Shown here in pieces: positions 31,718 to 37,649 of a DNA stretch of 40,118 nucleotides (within the stretch, counting starts at the first letter, position 1; each line of letters opens with the position of its first letter). The position numbers were made by a program, and so were the translations under genes. The notes below the pieces were generated by a model that was not told the origin of the DNA, made no database searches, and worked only from the letters and a program-made list of their open reading frames with translations. This DNA comes from a virus. The stretch lies in IMG/VR virus record IMGVR_UViG_3300028592_000042, positions 1 to 40,118 of that record, one strand, 5' to 3'.

Positions 31718-31971
31718 CCCCACAGCTCCTCTTGAGCGCCTCGCAAGGCGAGCTCCTCGAGCGCGAACACTTGAGTGTCCCCTACGGCGGAGAGCACGAG
31801 CACTCGCCGGTAAAGACCGTCGCGCTCATACGCGGTCGCCTGGTACTGGCGGCCATCGGGCCTCTCGATCTCGACGCCGCGACCAGGCTTGGAGAGCCAG
31901 CGTCCGAGTGAATCTTCTGCCGCCTCAAGCGAGGTCGGCAGCGAGAGCGTGGGGTCCGCGTAGGCGATCAC
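31714..31971 (-). CDS. Hypothetical protein, 85 aa
   Basis: GTG at 31971, overlapping neighbours on both sides. Helix (SLEAAEDSLGRWLS) followed by several strands (GVEIERPDGRQYQATAYERD; LYRRVLVLSAVGDTQVFAL). A small alpha/beta protein. No family recognised. Confidence 0.55.
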   Translation of the reverse strand: MIAYADPTLSLPTSLEAAEDSLGRWLSKPGRGVEIERPDGRQYQATAYERDGLYRRVLVLSAVGDTQVFALEELALRGAQEELWG

Positions 31972-32294
31972 GGCTCACCCACAATGAAGTCGCCAGTGAT
32001 AGCTGCGACGTCAGACCGGAGCGCCGCCGTCGTACGCCGCTTGATTTCGGCCGTGAGCCGTTGACCCTCGCGACGCCGCGGCCAGTGCGCCCACTTTGTC
32101 GTGACCATCTCGAAGACGCGCTCCGCAACATCGCGGTCCATCGGATACGTGGCTCCGATTGCGTGCCCGCTGGTGACCCAGGTGACGCTCCACCCGGTGC
32201 CACGCACTGCGCGATGGAGCGCCCAGGCGCCATCAACGCGCTCTGCGTCGATTTCGCGCGGACCCTCGCCCATCTGAACGGTGATGCGAGCCAT
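31968..32294 (-). CDS. Hypothetical protein, 108 aa
   Basis: ATG at 32294 with GGAGG 7 bases upstream, preferred to GTG codons before it. A strand-rich beginning (MARITVQMGEGPREIDAERVD), Trp-rich middle (GTGWSVTWVTSGHAIGATYP), then helical (DVAERVFEMVTTKWAHW). No catalytic motif seen. Unknown. Confidence 0.6.
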   Translation of the reverse strand: MARITVQMGEGPREIDAERVDGAWALHRAVRGTGWSVTWVTSGHAIGATYPMDRDVAERVFEMVTTKWAHWPRRREGQRLTAEIKRRTTAALRSDVAAITGDFIVGEP

Positions 32295-32848
32295 CACCAC
32301 GCCTCCGCGTCAGCGTCGTAGTCGTATTCGCGCTCGTGCGCGCCAAAGCCTTCCGGCACATCGGGCGAGCCGTAGCAGCTGCGTGCGTGTCGGGCTTCGC
32401 TCTCCGCTTCGCAGGTGCCGCAGCGACAGGAGGCGTCTTCGGTGCACGTCGAGTAGTCGGTCATCGGCGAGTAGGCCGGCGCGGGCAGCGTCTCTGCGGT
32501 CAGCACGCGGAAGCGGCGCGTCTCTGCCTCGGCGCGCTGCGTCTCCTCGTAGGAGCGCCACAAGAACATCGCCTGTTCGCCCAGGAACGGCGCCGTGTAC
32601 TCGTTGACGCGCTCGAAGCCGAGCTCGTTGCGGCGATGCAGCAGCGCGTCGGCGAAGATCGCCTTCACCTGCGCGTCGGTCAGCTCGACCGGCATCATCA
32701 CCACGGCCAGCGCGTTGCGCGCGCACTCGCGGAGGTCGCCAGTCAGGCCGGCCGTCTGCCAGATCCACTCGATGCGCATGACGAGCGTCAGCAGCGCCGG
32801 AGAGAGGCCGTAGGCCGTCGAGGTGGCGGTGACGAGAACAGCGTTCAC
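32294..32848 (-). CDS. Hypothetical protein with C-terminal Cys cluster, 184 aa
   Basis: GTG at 32848 overlaps the neighbouring stop. The first 100 residues are helical (IEWIWQTAGLTGDLRECARNALAV, QVKAIFADALLHRRNELG). The C-terminus has CTEDASCRCGTCEAE (about 135-149), a likely metal site, followed by an acidic tail (HEREYDYDADAEAW). No family recognised. Confidence 0.6.
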   Translation of the reverse strand: MNAVLVTATSTAYGLSPALLTLVMRIEWIWQTAGLTGDLRECARNALAVVMMPVELTDAQVKAIFADALLHRRNELGFERVNEYTAPFLGEQAMFLWRSYEETQRAEAETRRFRVLTAETLPAPAYSPMTDYSTCTEDASCRCGTCEAESEARHARSCYGSPDVPEGFGAHEREYDYDADAEAW

Positions 32849-33090
32849 GGCTGCACCTCACGGCTGCGCGAAATGACACGCTCGACAGCCTCGCTGTGCT
32901 CCTGACAGAACGAGTCGCACGCGTCCTGCCCGCCCTCGTGCACAACGCCGAGGACGAATCCGGGCGGGTCGCCACTCAACACCGACATGCCGAAGACGAT
33001 TGCGTCGTCCTCGAAAGGCACGAAGCACCACCAGTCTTTCGACGGGTCGGACATGCCAGCGTCGATCACCCAGCGCTGCCAGCCACTCAC
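32845..33090 (-). CDS. Hypothetical protein, 81 aa
   Basis: GTG at 33090. Trp/Phe-rich beta-type start (WQRWVIDAG...DWWCFVPFEDDAIVFGMSVL), Gly-rich turn, then a helix (EHSEAVERVISRSR) with two Cys (CDSFC). Overlaps both neighbours. Unknown. Confidence 0.55.
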   Translation of the reverse strand: MSGWQRWVIDAGMSDPSKDWWCFVPFEDDAIVFGMSVLSGDPPGFVLGVVHEGGQDACDSFCQEHSEAVERVISRSREVQP

Positions 33091-33332
33091 AGGCCGACTC
33101 CGTCACAGCCAGACTCGAGAGCCAGCGTCTCGACGGGCGAGACGTCGATCGGCGTGAGACGCGCCGCAGCCTTCTGCGCGCGCACGCGCAGTTCTCGGCG
33201 ATCGTCCGCGGGGGCGTCGGGGTGCTCGTACGCCTCGATCAGCAGCGTCAGATACGCGGGGCGTTTCTTGACGGGGAAGTTCGGCTTGCGCGAACGAGTC
33301 AGTGGGACCGTGGCCGGGGCACTCGGGAGCAT
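33087..33332 (-). CDS. First gene of the leftward operon, 81 aa
   Basis: Third in-frame ATG (33332) selected, because GGAGG lies 8 bases upstream and the transcript from the promoter at 33358-33388 would start near 33351, after the earlier ATGs. Basic (LTRSRKPNFPVKKRPAYLTLLIEAY), then a helical region (ADDRRELRVRAQKAAARL). As first gene of a PL-type operon it could be an antiterminator-like or host-takeover factor, but no motif supports that. Confidence 0.6.
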   Translation of the reverse strand: MLPSAPATVPLTRSRKPNFPVKKRPAYLTLLIEAYEHPDAPADDRRELRVRAQKAAARLTPIDVSPVETLALESGCDGVGL

Positions 33333-33357
33333 CGGACTCACCTCCATCGTGTGGAAG

Positions 33358-33388
33358 ATATGATGCGGCATATCCGCCGCACACGCAA
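33358..33388 (-). promoter_or_regulatory. Leftward early promoter (PL-like)
   Basis: On the leftward strand, -35 TTGCGT (33388-33383) and -10 TCATAT (33363-33358) with a 19-base spacer. The operator palindrome fills the spacer. The same arrangement with nearly the same -10 region (TGCCGCATCATA) is seen at the rightward promoter. The predicted start is near 33351. The spacer is longer than ideal for sigma70, so strength is uncertain. Confidence 0.55.
33365..33380. promoter_or_regulatory. Operator OL, GCGGCATATCCGCCGC
   Basis: 16-bp palindrome-like site (GCGGC / GCCGC half-sites) with a matching copy at 34608-34623 (one base difference). Located between the -35 and -10 of the leftward promoter. 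Probable binding site for the repressor at 34114. Confidence 0.75.
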
Positions 33389-33478
33389 GCCCAGGTGGTG
33401 CAGACGTGCATCGCGGAAGTGAGATTGCTCACGGACGCATGGTTGCGTGCCAAGGCCCCGCATCCGACCGTCGCGCAT

Positions 33479-33910
33479 ATGCGAGGCCCCCTCTGCGCCG
33501 CGGCGATCAGCGTGCTGTGTGGATGCGGCAGCGAATCCACTGACCCGCGGAACGCCTGGCTGGGCTCCTACGCGGGCTCACTGTTCGCCGAGGCGCGAGA
33601 CTGCGGTACGGGCGAGAGGCTTGAGCCCGTCGACGCTGACGTGCGCCTCACCGTGGTGGCGCTGGGCAACCACCTGGCGATCGATGGCGGGTGCCTCATT
33701 GAGTTCGACCTGACCAGCAACACGCGGGGTCGCATCAGGCCGTTCACGTGCGACCGCGCACTTGAAGACGGCACGCCGATCCGAACCGTCTTCGTCTCGG
33801 GAATCGTCGAGTTAGACGGTGACGAGCTCTACTTCGAGATGTCGACAGAGGTGTCGACGCCCGAGTGGTGCGAGACGTCAGCGGACACGTTTGTCGGCCT
33901 GCGCGAGTAG
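33479..33910 (+). CDS. Lipoprotein cargo gene in the immunity region, 143 aa
   Basis: ATG at 33479 gives MRGPLCAAAISVLCGCGS, a lipoprotein signal (VLCGC, Cys at about 16). An in-frame upstream GTG would add a non-signal leader. The mature part is beta-rich (VDADVRLTVVALGNHLAIDG; RTVFVSGIVELDGDELYFEM), with several Cys and acidic character. It reads rightward, opposite to the repressor and to the leftward operon, and stands where lambda has rex. It is probably expressed in the lysogen. Role unknown. Superinfection exclusion and host benefit are both possible. Confidence 0.7.
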   Translation: MRGPLCAAAISVLCGCGSESTDPRNAWLGSYAGSLFAEARDCGTGERLEPVDADVRLTVVALGNHLAIDGGCLIEFDLTSNTRGRIRPFTCDRALEDGTPIRTVFVSGIVELDGDELYFEMSTEVSTPEWCETSADTFVGLRE

Positions 33911-34054
33911 TTCGCGCACAATGGCCGCCCGATGCTCAGGGTCCGCGCTGGGGTCGTAGCGCAGGAATGGCGGATCGAGGCGTGCCACCTCGGGCACGCG
34001 ATCACGCAGCACCACCCACCCGAGCGAACGAGCAAGAATCAGGTCGTCGCGCAT
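33878..34054 (-). CDS. Small protein beside the repressor, 58 aa
   Basis: ATG at 34054. Sequence begins MRDDLILARSLGWVVLRDRVPEVA, then basic and helical (HRAAIVRELLAQADKRVR). It overlaps the lipoprotein gene tail to tail by 33 bases and lies downstream of the repressor on the same strand, so it may share the repressor transcript. No strong ribosome site. Unknown function. Confidence 0.45.
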   Translation of the reverse strand: MRDDLILARSLGWVVLRDRVPEVARLDPPFLRYDPSADPEHRAAIVRELLAQADKRVR

Positions 34055-34113
34055 TGGCCCATCGTTCCGCGCAGGCGCCCTGCGCTGGTTGTAATGATGG
34101 GACCACCGACGCT

Positions 34114-34614
34114 CTACGGGCGGTCCAACTGACGGCTAACCTCGCGATCTAGATCGAGATTTTCGACCGCCATCTCGATCGTCTTCGCCACCGATAGATG
34201 GTGGCGCTTCGCGAGTAACGCATAGTCGTAGAACCTAGGATTTGGCTCGAAGCCTTCAAGCGGCAGGCTCTCAAGCCAGATGCGCTCCGCGTCTTCGACG
34301 GGGTTCTGTTCAAGCCACGTCGCGAAGGTGGGCTGCCACGAGGGCGAAACGAAGCCCTTGACCAGCCAGTCGATCGACACGCCCGTTACCCGCGAGATCG
34401 GCTCCCACCACACCGCATCCGGGCCGCCCTTGCCGGCCTCCCAGCGTTCAACCGTGCTGCGCTCGGCGCCGAGCGCACGGACGAAGTCAGCGCGCGCCGC
34501 CATCCCACGAGCCTTTCGCGCCCGCTCGACACGCTGGCCAAGCTCCACAAGCCACCGCTCCTGAGCAGGAGTGAGCCGACGCTTTGCCACGGCCGAACCG
34601 TGTCGACGCGGCAT
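34114..34614 (-). CDS. Phage repressor (HTH_3 type)
   Basis: 166 residues from ATG 34614. A GTG at 34590 is an alternative start. Residues about 18-80 form a helix-turn-helix domain (QERWLVELGQRVERARK, then RADFVRALGAERSTVERWEAG, recognition helix near AERSTVERWE). The C-terminal half is unusual (FATWLEQNPVEDAERIWLES; KTIEMAVENLDLD) and has no serine/lysine autocleavage motif, so RecA-stimulated self-cleavage is not evident. Position between two divergent early promoters and next to a Cro-like gene supports the role. It likely binds GCGGCATATCYGCCGC at 33365 and 34608. Confidence 0.8.
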   Translation of the reverse strand: MPRRHGSAVAKRRLTPAQERWLVELGQRVERARKARGMAARADFVRALGAERSTVERWEAGKGGPDAVWWEPISRVTGVSIDWLVKGFVSPSWQPTFATWLEQNPVEDAERIWLESLPLEGFEPNPRFYDYALLAKRHHLSVAKTIEMAVENLDLDREVSRQLDRP

Positions 34615-34623
34615 ATCTGCCGC
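34608..34623. promoter_or_regulatory. Operator OR, GCGGCATATCTGCCGC
   Basis: Differs from the site at 33365-33380 only at one base. It overlaps the start codon of the repressor gene, so bound protein would also limit the repressor's own expression, an autoregulatory arrangement. Confidence 0.75.
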
Positions 34624-34648
34624 CACGCACTGGATATCGGTCGGCGAG

Positions 34649-34679
34649 TTGACGATGTTGGAGGTTTGCCGCATCATAC
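34649..34679 (+). promoter_or_regulatory. Rightward early promoter (PR-like)
   Basis: -35 TTGACG (34649-34654) and -10 TCATAC (34674-34679), spacer 19 bases as at the leftward promoter. Two CCGCAT direct repeats (34669 and 34683, 14 bp apart) flank the -10. The predicted start would be at or next to the ATG at 34687, so the first mRNA may be leaderless. Confidence 0.55.
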
Positions 34680-34686
34680 TTACCGC

Positions 34687-34965
34687 ATGCACGGAACCAG
34701 TCTCTCCACGCGCTTGAGGGATGCGCGCACATGCGCGGGGCTGACGCGCGCCGAGCTTGCGCGTCGCCTCGGGGTCGACCGCGGCACCGTGATGCGCGCA
34801 GAGGACGGCAAGAACGAGCCGCGTCCCGCGACGCTCGCAGCCTGGGCCCGCGTTTGCGGGGTGTCCGCGGATTCGCTGCTCGGTCTCGACGGGTCGCCCA
34901 CGCCTGTGATGCCTTGCCACGCCGGCGAGGGGCGCAAGCCCACTAACGTCGAGGTCGCGCGATGA
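34687..34965 (+). CDS. Cro-like helix-turn-helix protein, 92 aa
   Basis: ATG at 34687 with no upstream ribosome site. The first 60 residues fit a classic HTH_3 domain (TRLRDARTCAGLTRAELARRLGVDRGTVMRAEDG, recognition helix GVDRGTVMRAED near 27-38) followed by PATLAAWARVCGVSADSLLG. A disordered Pro/Lys tail is at the end. First gene of the rightward early operon, opposite the repressor. It likely antagonises the repressor. Confidence 0.8.
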   Translation: MHGTSLSTRLRDARTCAGLTRAELARRLGVDRGTVMRAEDGKNEPRPATLAAWARVCGVSADSLLGLDGSPTPVMPCHAGEGRKPTNVEVAR

Positions 34966-35378
34966 AGGTCGTGCGTCGCTACCTCACGCGCGGCGGGAAG
35001 CCGCTGACGCTGCGTGAGCTCGACAGCATCCCTGGCGACCCAATCCGCGCCTACTCGCGCCTCAACGCGGCCAAAGCTCGCGGCGATATCGTCGCTCCGG
35101 AGTCGTGCTCGAAGTGCGGCAAGACCAGCGTTCGCATCTTTGGTCATCACGACTCGTACGACCGCCCGCTTGATGTGACCTGGCTTTGCGCGGGGTGTCA
35201 CTCCGCGCGCCACGTCGAGATTCGACTCGCCAACGCGAAGTCGCTCGGCGTCGAGGTGGTCGAGAGTCGTGTGCGCGGCCCGAACGACCCGAACAAGGGC
35301 GCGTGCCTCCTCTGCAACAGCCGCGCTCACGACAGGCGCCGCTGTCCCCTCACCCGCACTGCCGTGGAGGTGCTGTGA
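34962..35378 (+). CDS. Two-site zinc protein (HNH-like plus zinc knuckle), 138 aa
   Basis: ATG at 34962 overlaps the Cro-like stop. First site: CSKCGK...FGHHDSYDRP...WLCAGCHSARH (about 49-85), an arrangement like HNH-type zinc pockets, without a clear catalytic set. Second site at the C-terminus: CLLCNSRAHDRRRC, a C-x2-C-x4-H-x4-C zinc knuckle. Both types bind nucleic acids. A role in early gene control or host nucleic-acid handling is plausible but unproved. Confidence 0.7.
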   Translation: MKVVRRYLTRGGKPLTLRELDSIPGDPIRAYSRLNAAKARGDIVAPESCSKCGKTSVRIFGHHDSYDRPLDVTWLCAGCHSARHVEIRLANAKSLGVEVVESRVRGPNDPNKGACLLCNSRAHDRRRCPLTRTAVEVL

Positions 35379-35539
35379 TGCTCAGGAAGCTCTCTCTCTG
35401 GCTCTGGTCGCCCGGCCGCGTGGAGATGTCCCTCTTCGACACGGCGCGCGCGCTGCACCCCCGTCGCGACGCGCTGTGGCTGCGGCTCAGCCTCGAGAGG
35501 CTGCTCGCTGACTCGTACGGGCGGGGTAGCTGGCGATGA
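35378..35539 (+). CDS. Hypothetical basic protein, 53 aa
   Basis: ATG at 35378, GGAGG 7 bases upstream and overlap with the preceding stop. Begins MLRKLSLWLWSPGRVEMSLFD and has an Arg/Leu-rich helix (LWLRLSLERLLADSYG). May be weakly membrane-associated. Unknown. Confidence 0.55.
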   Translation: MLRKLSLWLWSPGRVEMSLFDTARALHPRRDALWLRLSLERLLADSYGRGSWR

Positions 35540-35730
35540 CGCTGGAGACTCTGCTGCTCGAAGCGCTCTGCGCCGCGTCTCCCGAGGGAGCGCCGGGTCG
35601 CGATGCGCTGAAGGCCGAGGTCTCGAAGCGCCGCTATGCGGCCGAGCTCAATCGCATCTGCGATGAGCTGCTGCGCGAGGGCAACATCCGCCTCGGCGCG
35701 CTGCTGTTCAGCTGCGAGGCGTACGCGTGA
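35536..35730 (+). CDS. Hypothetical helical protein, 64 aa
   Basis: ATG at 35536 overlaps the stop upstream. Helices (LETLLLEALCAASPEG; LKAEVSKRRYAAELNRICDELLREGN) resemble a small helix-turn-helix or winged-helix. The end is short (IRLGALLFSCEAYA). Possible regulator. Not recognised. Confidence 0.55.
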   Translation: MTLETLLLEALCAASPEGAPGRDALKAEVSKRRYAAELNRICDELLREGNIRLGALLFSCEAYA

Positions 35731-35972
35731 GCCCGTACCGCACCGCGGCGCCTCGCGCCCCCCAGCCTCGCCGAAATCAGCGCCGACTTCTTCGCGCATG
35801 GGTCTCCCTCATGCAGTGGATGCACGGGCGCATGCACGGTCGCCGCTGCGTCGGATGCGGAGTGCCGCTTGTCCCTCGTCGCCATCGCGACGGCGACATC
35901 TTCGCGGGCTGGGGCGTGTGCATGCGCTGGTCTGACTGCGCAAAGCGCATCAACCGGAGCTTCGACGCGTGA
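35727..35972 (+). CDS. Small Cys-containing basic protein, 81 aa
   Basis: GTG at 35727. Arg-rich N-terminus (YRTAAPRAPQPRRNQRR). CVGCG around 41-45 with a second Cys pair further on (CMRWSDC, about 65-71) indicates one zinc ribbon. Overlaps both neighbours. Unknown function, one of several zinc-type early proteins here. Confidence 0.6.
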   Translation: MSPYRTAAPRAPQPRRNQRRLLRAWVSLMQWMHGRMHGRRCVGCGVPLVPRRHRDGDIFAGWGVCMRWSDCAKRINRSFDA

Positions 35973-36235
35973 CCCTCCGCCTCTCCATCCTGCGCGCTCT
36001 CGAGCGCACAGCCTCGTGCTCCCTCGACACCGACGAAGAGCGCGACGTGGTCGCTGACGCGGTGCTCGCTGAGCTGCGCATGCACCCCGACGCGCATCTC
36101 ATCCGCAGCGTCTTCACGAACGCGCCCACCGGCGGCGGGAAGCTGATCGTGATGCGCACGTTGCTCGGCAAGCGCGAGAGCGTCGTGCTCAGCGCCGCGG
36201 CCCGTCTCGCTCAGTGCGACGAGGTGACGCCGTGA
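35969..36235 (+). CDS. Hypothetical protein, 88 aa
   Basis: GTG at 35969. A helical start (ILRALERTASCSLDTDEERDVVADAVLAEL) and a Gly-rich turn (TNAPTGGGKLIV) that superficially resembles a P-loop but lacks the GKT/S Ser/Thr. Then a helical end. Unknown. The P-loop resemblance is not accepted as an ATPase. Confidence 0.55.
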   Translation: MTLRLSILRALERTASCSLDTDEERDVVADAVLAELRMHPDAHLIRSVFTNAPTGGGKLIVMRTLLGKRESVVLSAAARLAQCDEVTP

Positions 36236-36645
36236 CCCGTCTCCAAACGACCGTCGTGCAGCTCGACGAGGACATGGTCCGCGTGCTCGACGAGGTCGCC
36301 GCCGGCCTCGGCGTGAGCCGCAGCCACGTCGTGCGGCGCTATCTCGAGGAGCCGCTGCGTGCGCGCTGCCTCTGGCCACGACCCCCTGGCGCGCACCCGG
36401 CCAGCCCCGACAACGACAGCACCGTCCATCCCCACAACGCCACTGCCGCAGCGGGGCTGTCGTCGACGAGCGAACAGGGTGCACCTATCTCCGCGCCGGC
36501 CTGCGAACCGGACGCCCATTCCCCCAAGGCGCCTCCGCAGGCCGGCGCGGTCCCCCGAGCTCGCCGCAAGCACCCCTGGAACGAGCGCGTAGACGTCACG
36601 CGTGAACAGCCGTCGCTGCGTTCACGGCATGGAGCCGGGCGATGA
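36232..36645 (+). CDS. Ribbon-helix-helix protein with disordered tail, 137 aa
   Basis: GTG at 36232. The first 40 residues fit the CopG/Arc fold: a strand (RLQTTVVQLD), helix (EDMVRVLDEVAAGLG), turn, helix (SRSHVVRRYLEEPL). The rest is Pro/Ala/Ser-rich and disordered, with a basic end. Probably a dimeric DNA-binding regulator of early genes. A target is not known. Confidence 0.65.
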   Translation: MTRLQTTVVQLDEDMVRVLDEVAAGLGVSRSHVVRRYLEEPLRARCLWPRPPGAHPASPDNDSTVHPHNATAAAGLSSTSEQGAPISAPACEPDAHSPKAPPQAGAVPRARRKHPWNERVDVTREQPSLRSRHGAGR

Positions 36646-36839
36646 ATCCGTACCGCGACGACCCTACCTCCAAGAGGAGGGCTCACGAGCACAGCGAGTG
36701 GATGCGCCGCGAATACGCGTGGGTGGGCCCGTGCGTCATCTGCGGGACCCGCGACCACTACGAGCAGCCCTGCGTGTATTGGCGTCTGCCGTGGCGATCG
36801 GTCGCCTCGGTGCTGTTGGACATGGTGGCGCTGCGATGA
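36642..36839 (+). CDS. Small Cys-containing protein, 65 aa
   Basis: ATG at 36642. Charged start (YRDDPTSKRRAHEHSEWMRREYAW), then PCVICGTRDHYEQPC (about 30-44), a C-x2-C...H...C site suggesting one zinc ion, then a hydrophobic C-terminus (WRSVASVLLDMVALR). Unknown. Confidence 0.55.
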   Translation: MNPYRDDPTSKRRAHEHSEWMRREYAWVGPCVICGTRDHYEQPCVYWRLPWRSVASVLLDMVALR

Positions 36840-36997
36840 CGGGCTGCGTTCGTGGCCGCGACTGCGCCGGCTGCGGCGTCGAGCAGTGCATGCGCTGTCA
36901 GCGCTCCATGTGCAGGCACGCGCTGCGTGATCGGCTGTGCGGCGGCTGCGCGCGCGACCTCGGCGTCGTCGTGCGCCGAAAGCGGGGGAAGGCGTGA
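36836..36997 (+). CDS. Cys-rich zinc protein, 53 aa
   Basis: ATG at 36836 overlaps the previous stop. Eight or more Cys in repeated C-x2-C spacing (CAGCG, CMRCQ, CGGC) over only 35 residues suggest two zinc sites. Basic tail (VVRRKRGKA). A nucleic-acid-binding role is plausible. No family recognised. Confidence 0.6.
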   Translation: MTGCVRGRDCAGCGVEQCMRCQRSMCRHALRDRLCGGCARDLGVVVRRKRGKA

Positions 36998-37278
36998 GGC
37001 GCGCGCCCGGCACTCGTGAACACGCGTGGAGCGGCGGTGTCTGCCTGCGCTGTTTCATGCGCCTTCATTGGGAGGGCGCGAAGCACGGCTGTGAGGGGCA
37101 CATGACGGTTGAGGAGCATCGCGTCCGCAATCGTCGTCACGTCCAGCGCAAGAAAGCGCGCGCGAAGATGACGAAGCCGATGATCGCGGATGCGGTCGTC
37201 GGAATCATCCATCAGAACGACTCCATGCCTGCGTTGACGTTCGACGTGGTGCGCAATCAGGAGCGGGGCCGGCCGTGA
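36994..37278 (+). CDS. Basic protein with a Cys pair, 94 aa
   Basis: GTG at 36994. Residues 17-33 hold CLRCFMRLH...GCEGH (one zinc-type site), followed by a strongly basic stretch (RRHVQRKKARAKMTK) and a helical C-terminus (PMIADAVVGIIHQN). Basic patch plus zinc site suggests nucleic-acid binding. Unknown. Confidence 0.6.
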   Translation: MRRAPGTREHAWSGGVCLRCFMRLHWEGAKHGCEGHMTVEEHRVRNRRHVQRKKARAKMTKPMIADAVVGIIHQNDSMPALTFDVVRNQERGRP

Positions 37279-37649
37279 GGTCCAAGGCTGCAATCGACGC
37301 CGCAATGGCGTCGCGCGATGAGCGTCTGCACCTCTCCGTGACTGACGCGGAGTTCGATGGCGCGCTGAGCGCTGGTGCCATGCACTACGCGGCGCACATT
37401 GAGGGACAGCCGGCGCTGCCACAGCCTCCCGACTGGCTCGCTCGCCGCGGTGGCATCTCCGAGGCAGCAAAGCTGCTGGCGGCGATCGTCTCCGAGCTCG
37501 GCGCCTGCCGTCCCGCTGACGTGTGGGCCCGCATCGGCAACGCGATGGGCTCGCAGGAGTGGAGTCGGTTCCTCGATGAGGCGGTATCCGTCGGCATCGT
37601 GATGAAGACCCCTGATCACCGTCTCGTCGTGCGCAAGAGGGCCGCGTGA
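37275..37649 (+). CDS. Hypothetical protein, 124 aa
   Basis: GTG at 37275. Helical front (AIDAAMASRDERLH, EFDGALSAGAMHYAAHI). The C-terminal half (SEAAKLLAAIVSELGACRPADVWARIG...FLDEAVSVGIVMKTPDHRLVVRKR) resembles a winged-helix. It stands directly before the initiator gene, so it may help origin recognition or be a regulator. Inferred from fold only. Confidence 0.6.
   Translation: MRSKAAIDAAMASRDERLHLSVTDAEFDGALSAGAMHYAAHIEGQPALPQPPDWLARRGGISEAAKLLAAIVSELGACRPADVWARIGNAMGSQEWSRFLDEAVSVGIVMKTPDHRLVVRKRAA

Noticed and set aside
34632-34650. A third repressor operator with a weak match (GGATATCGGTCGG)
   Set aside because: It lacks one half-site of the 16-bp palindrome, so I did not count it.
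35969-36235. P-loop ATPase (APTGGGK)
   Set aside because: There is no Thr or Ser after GK, no Walker B, and the protein has only 88 residues.
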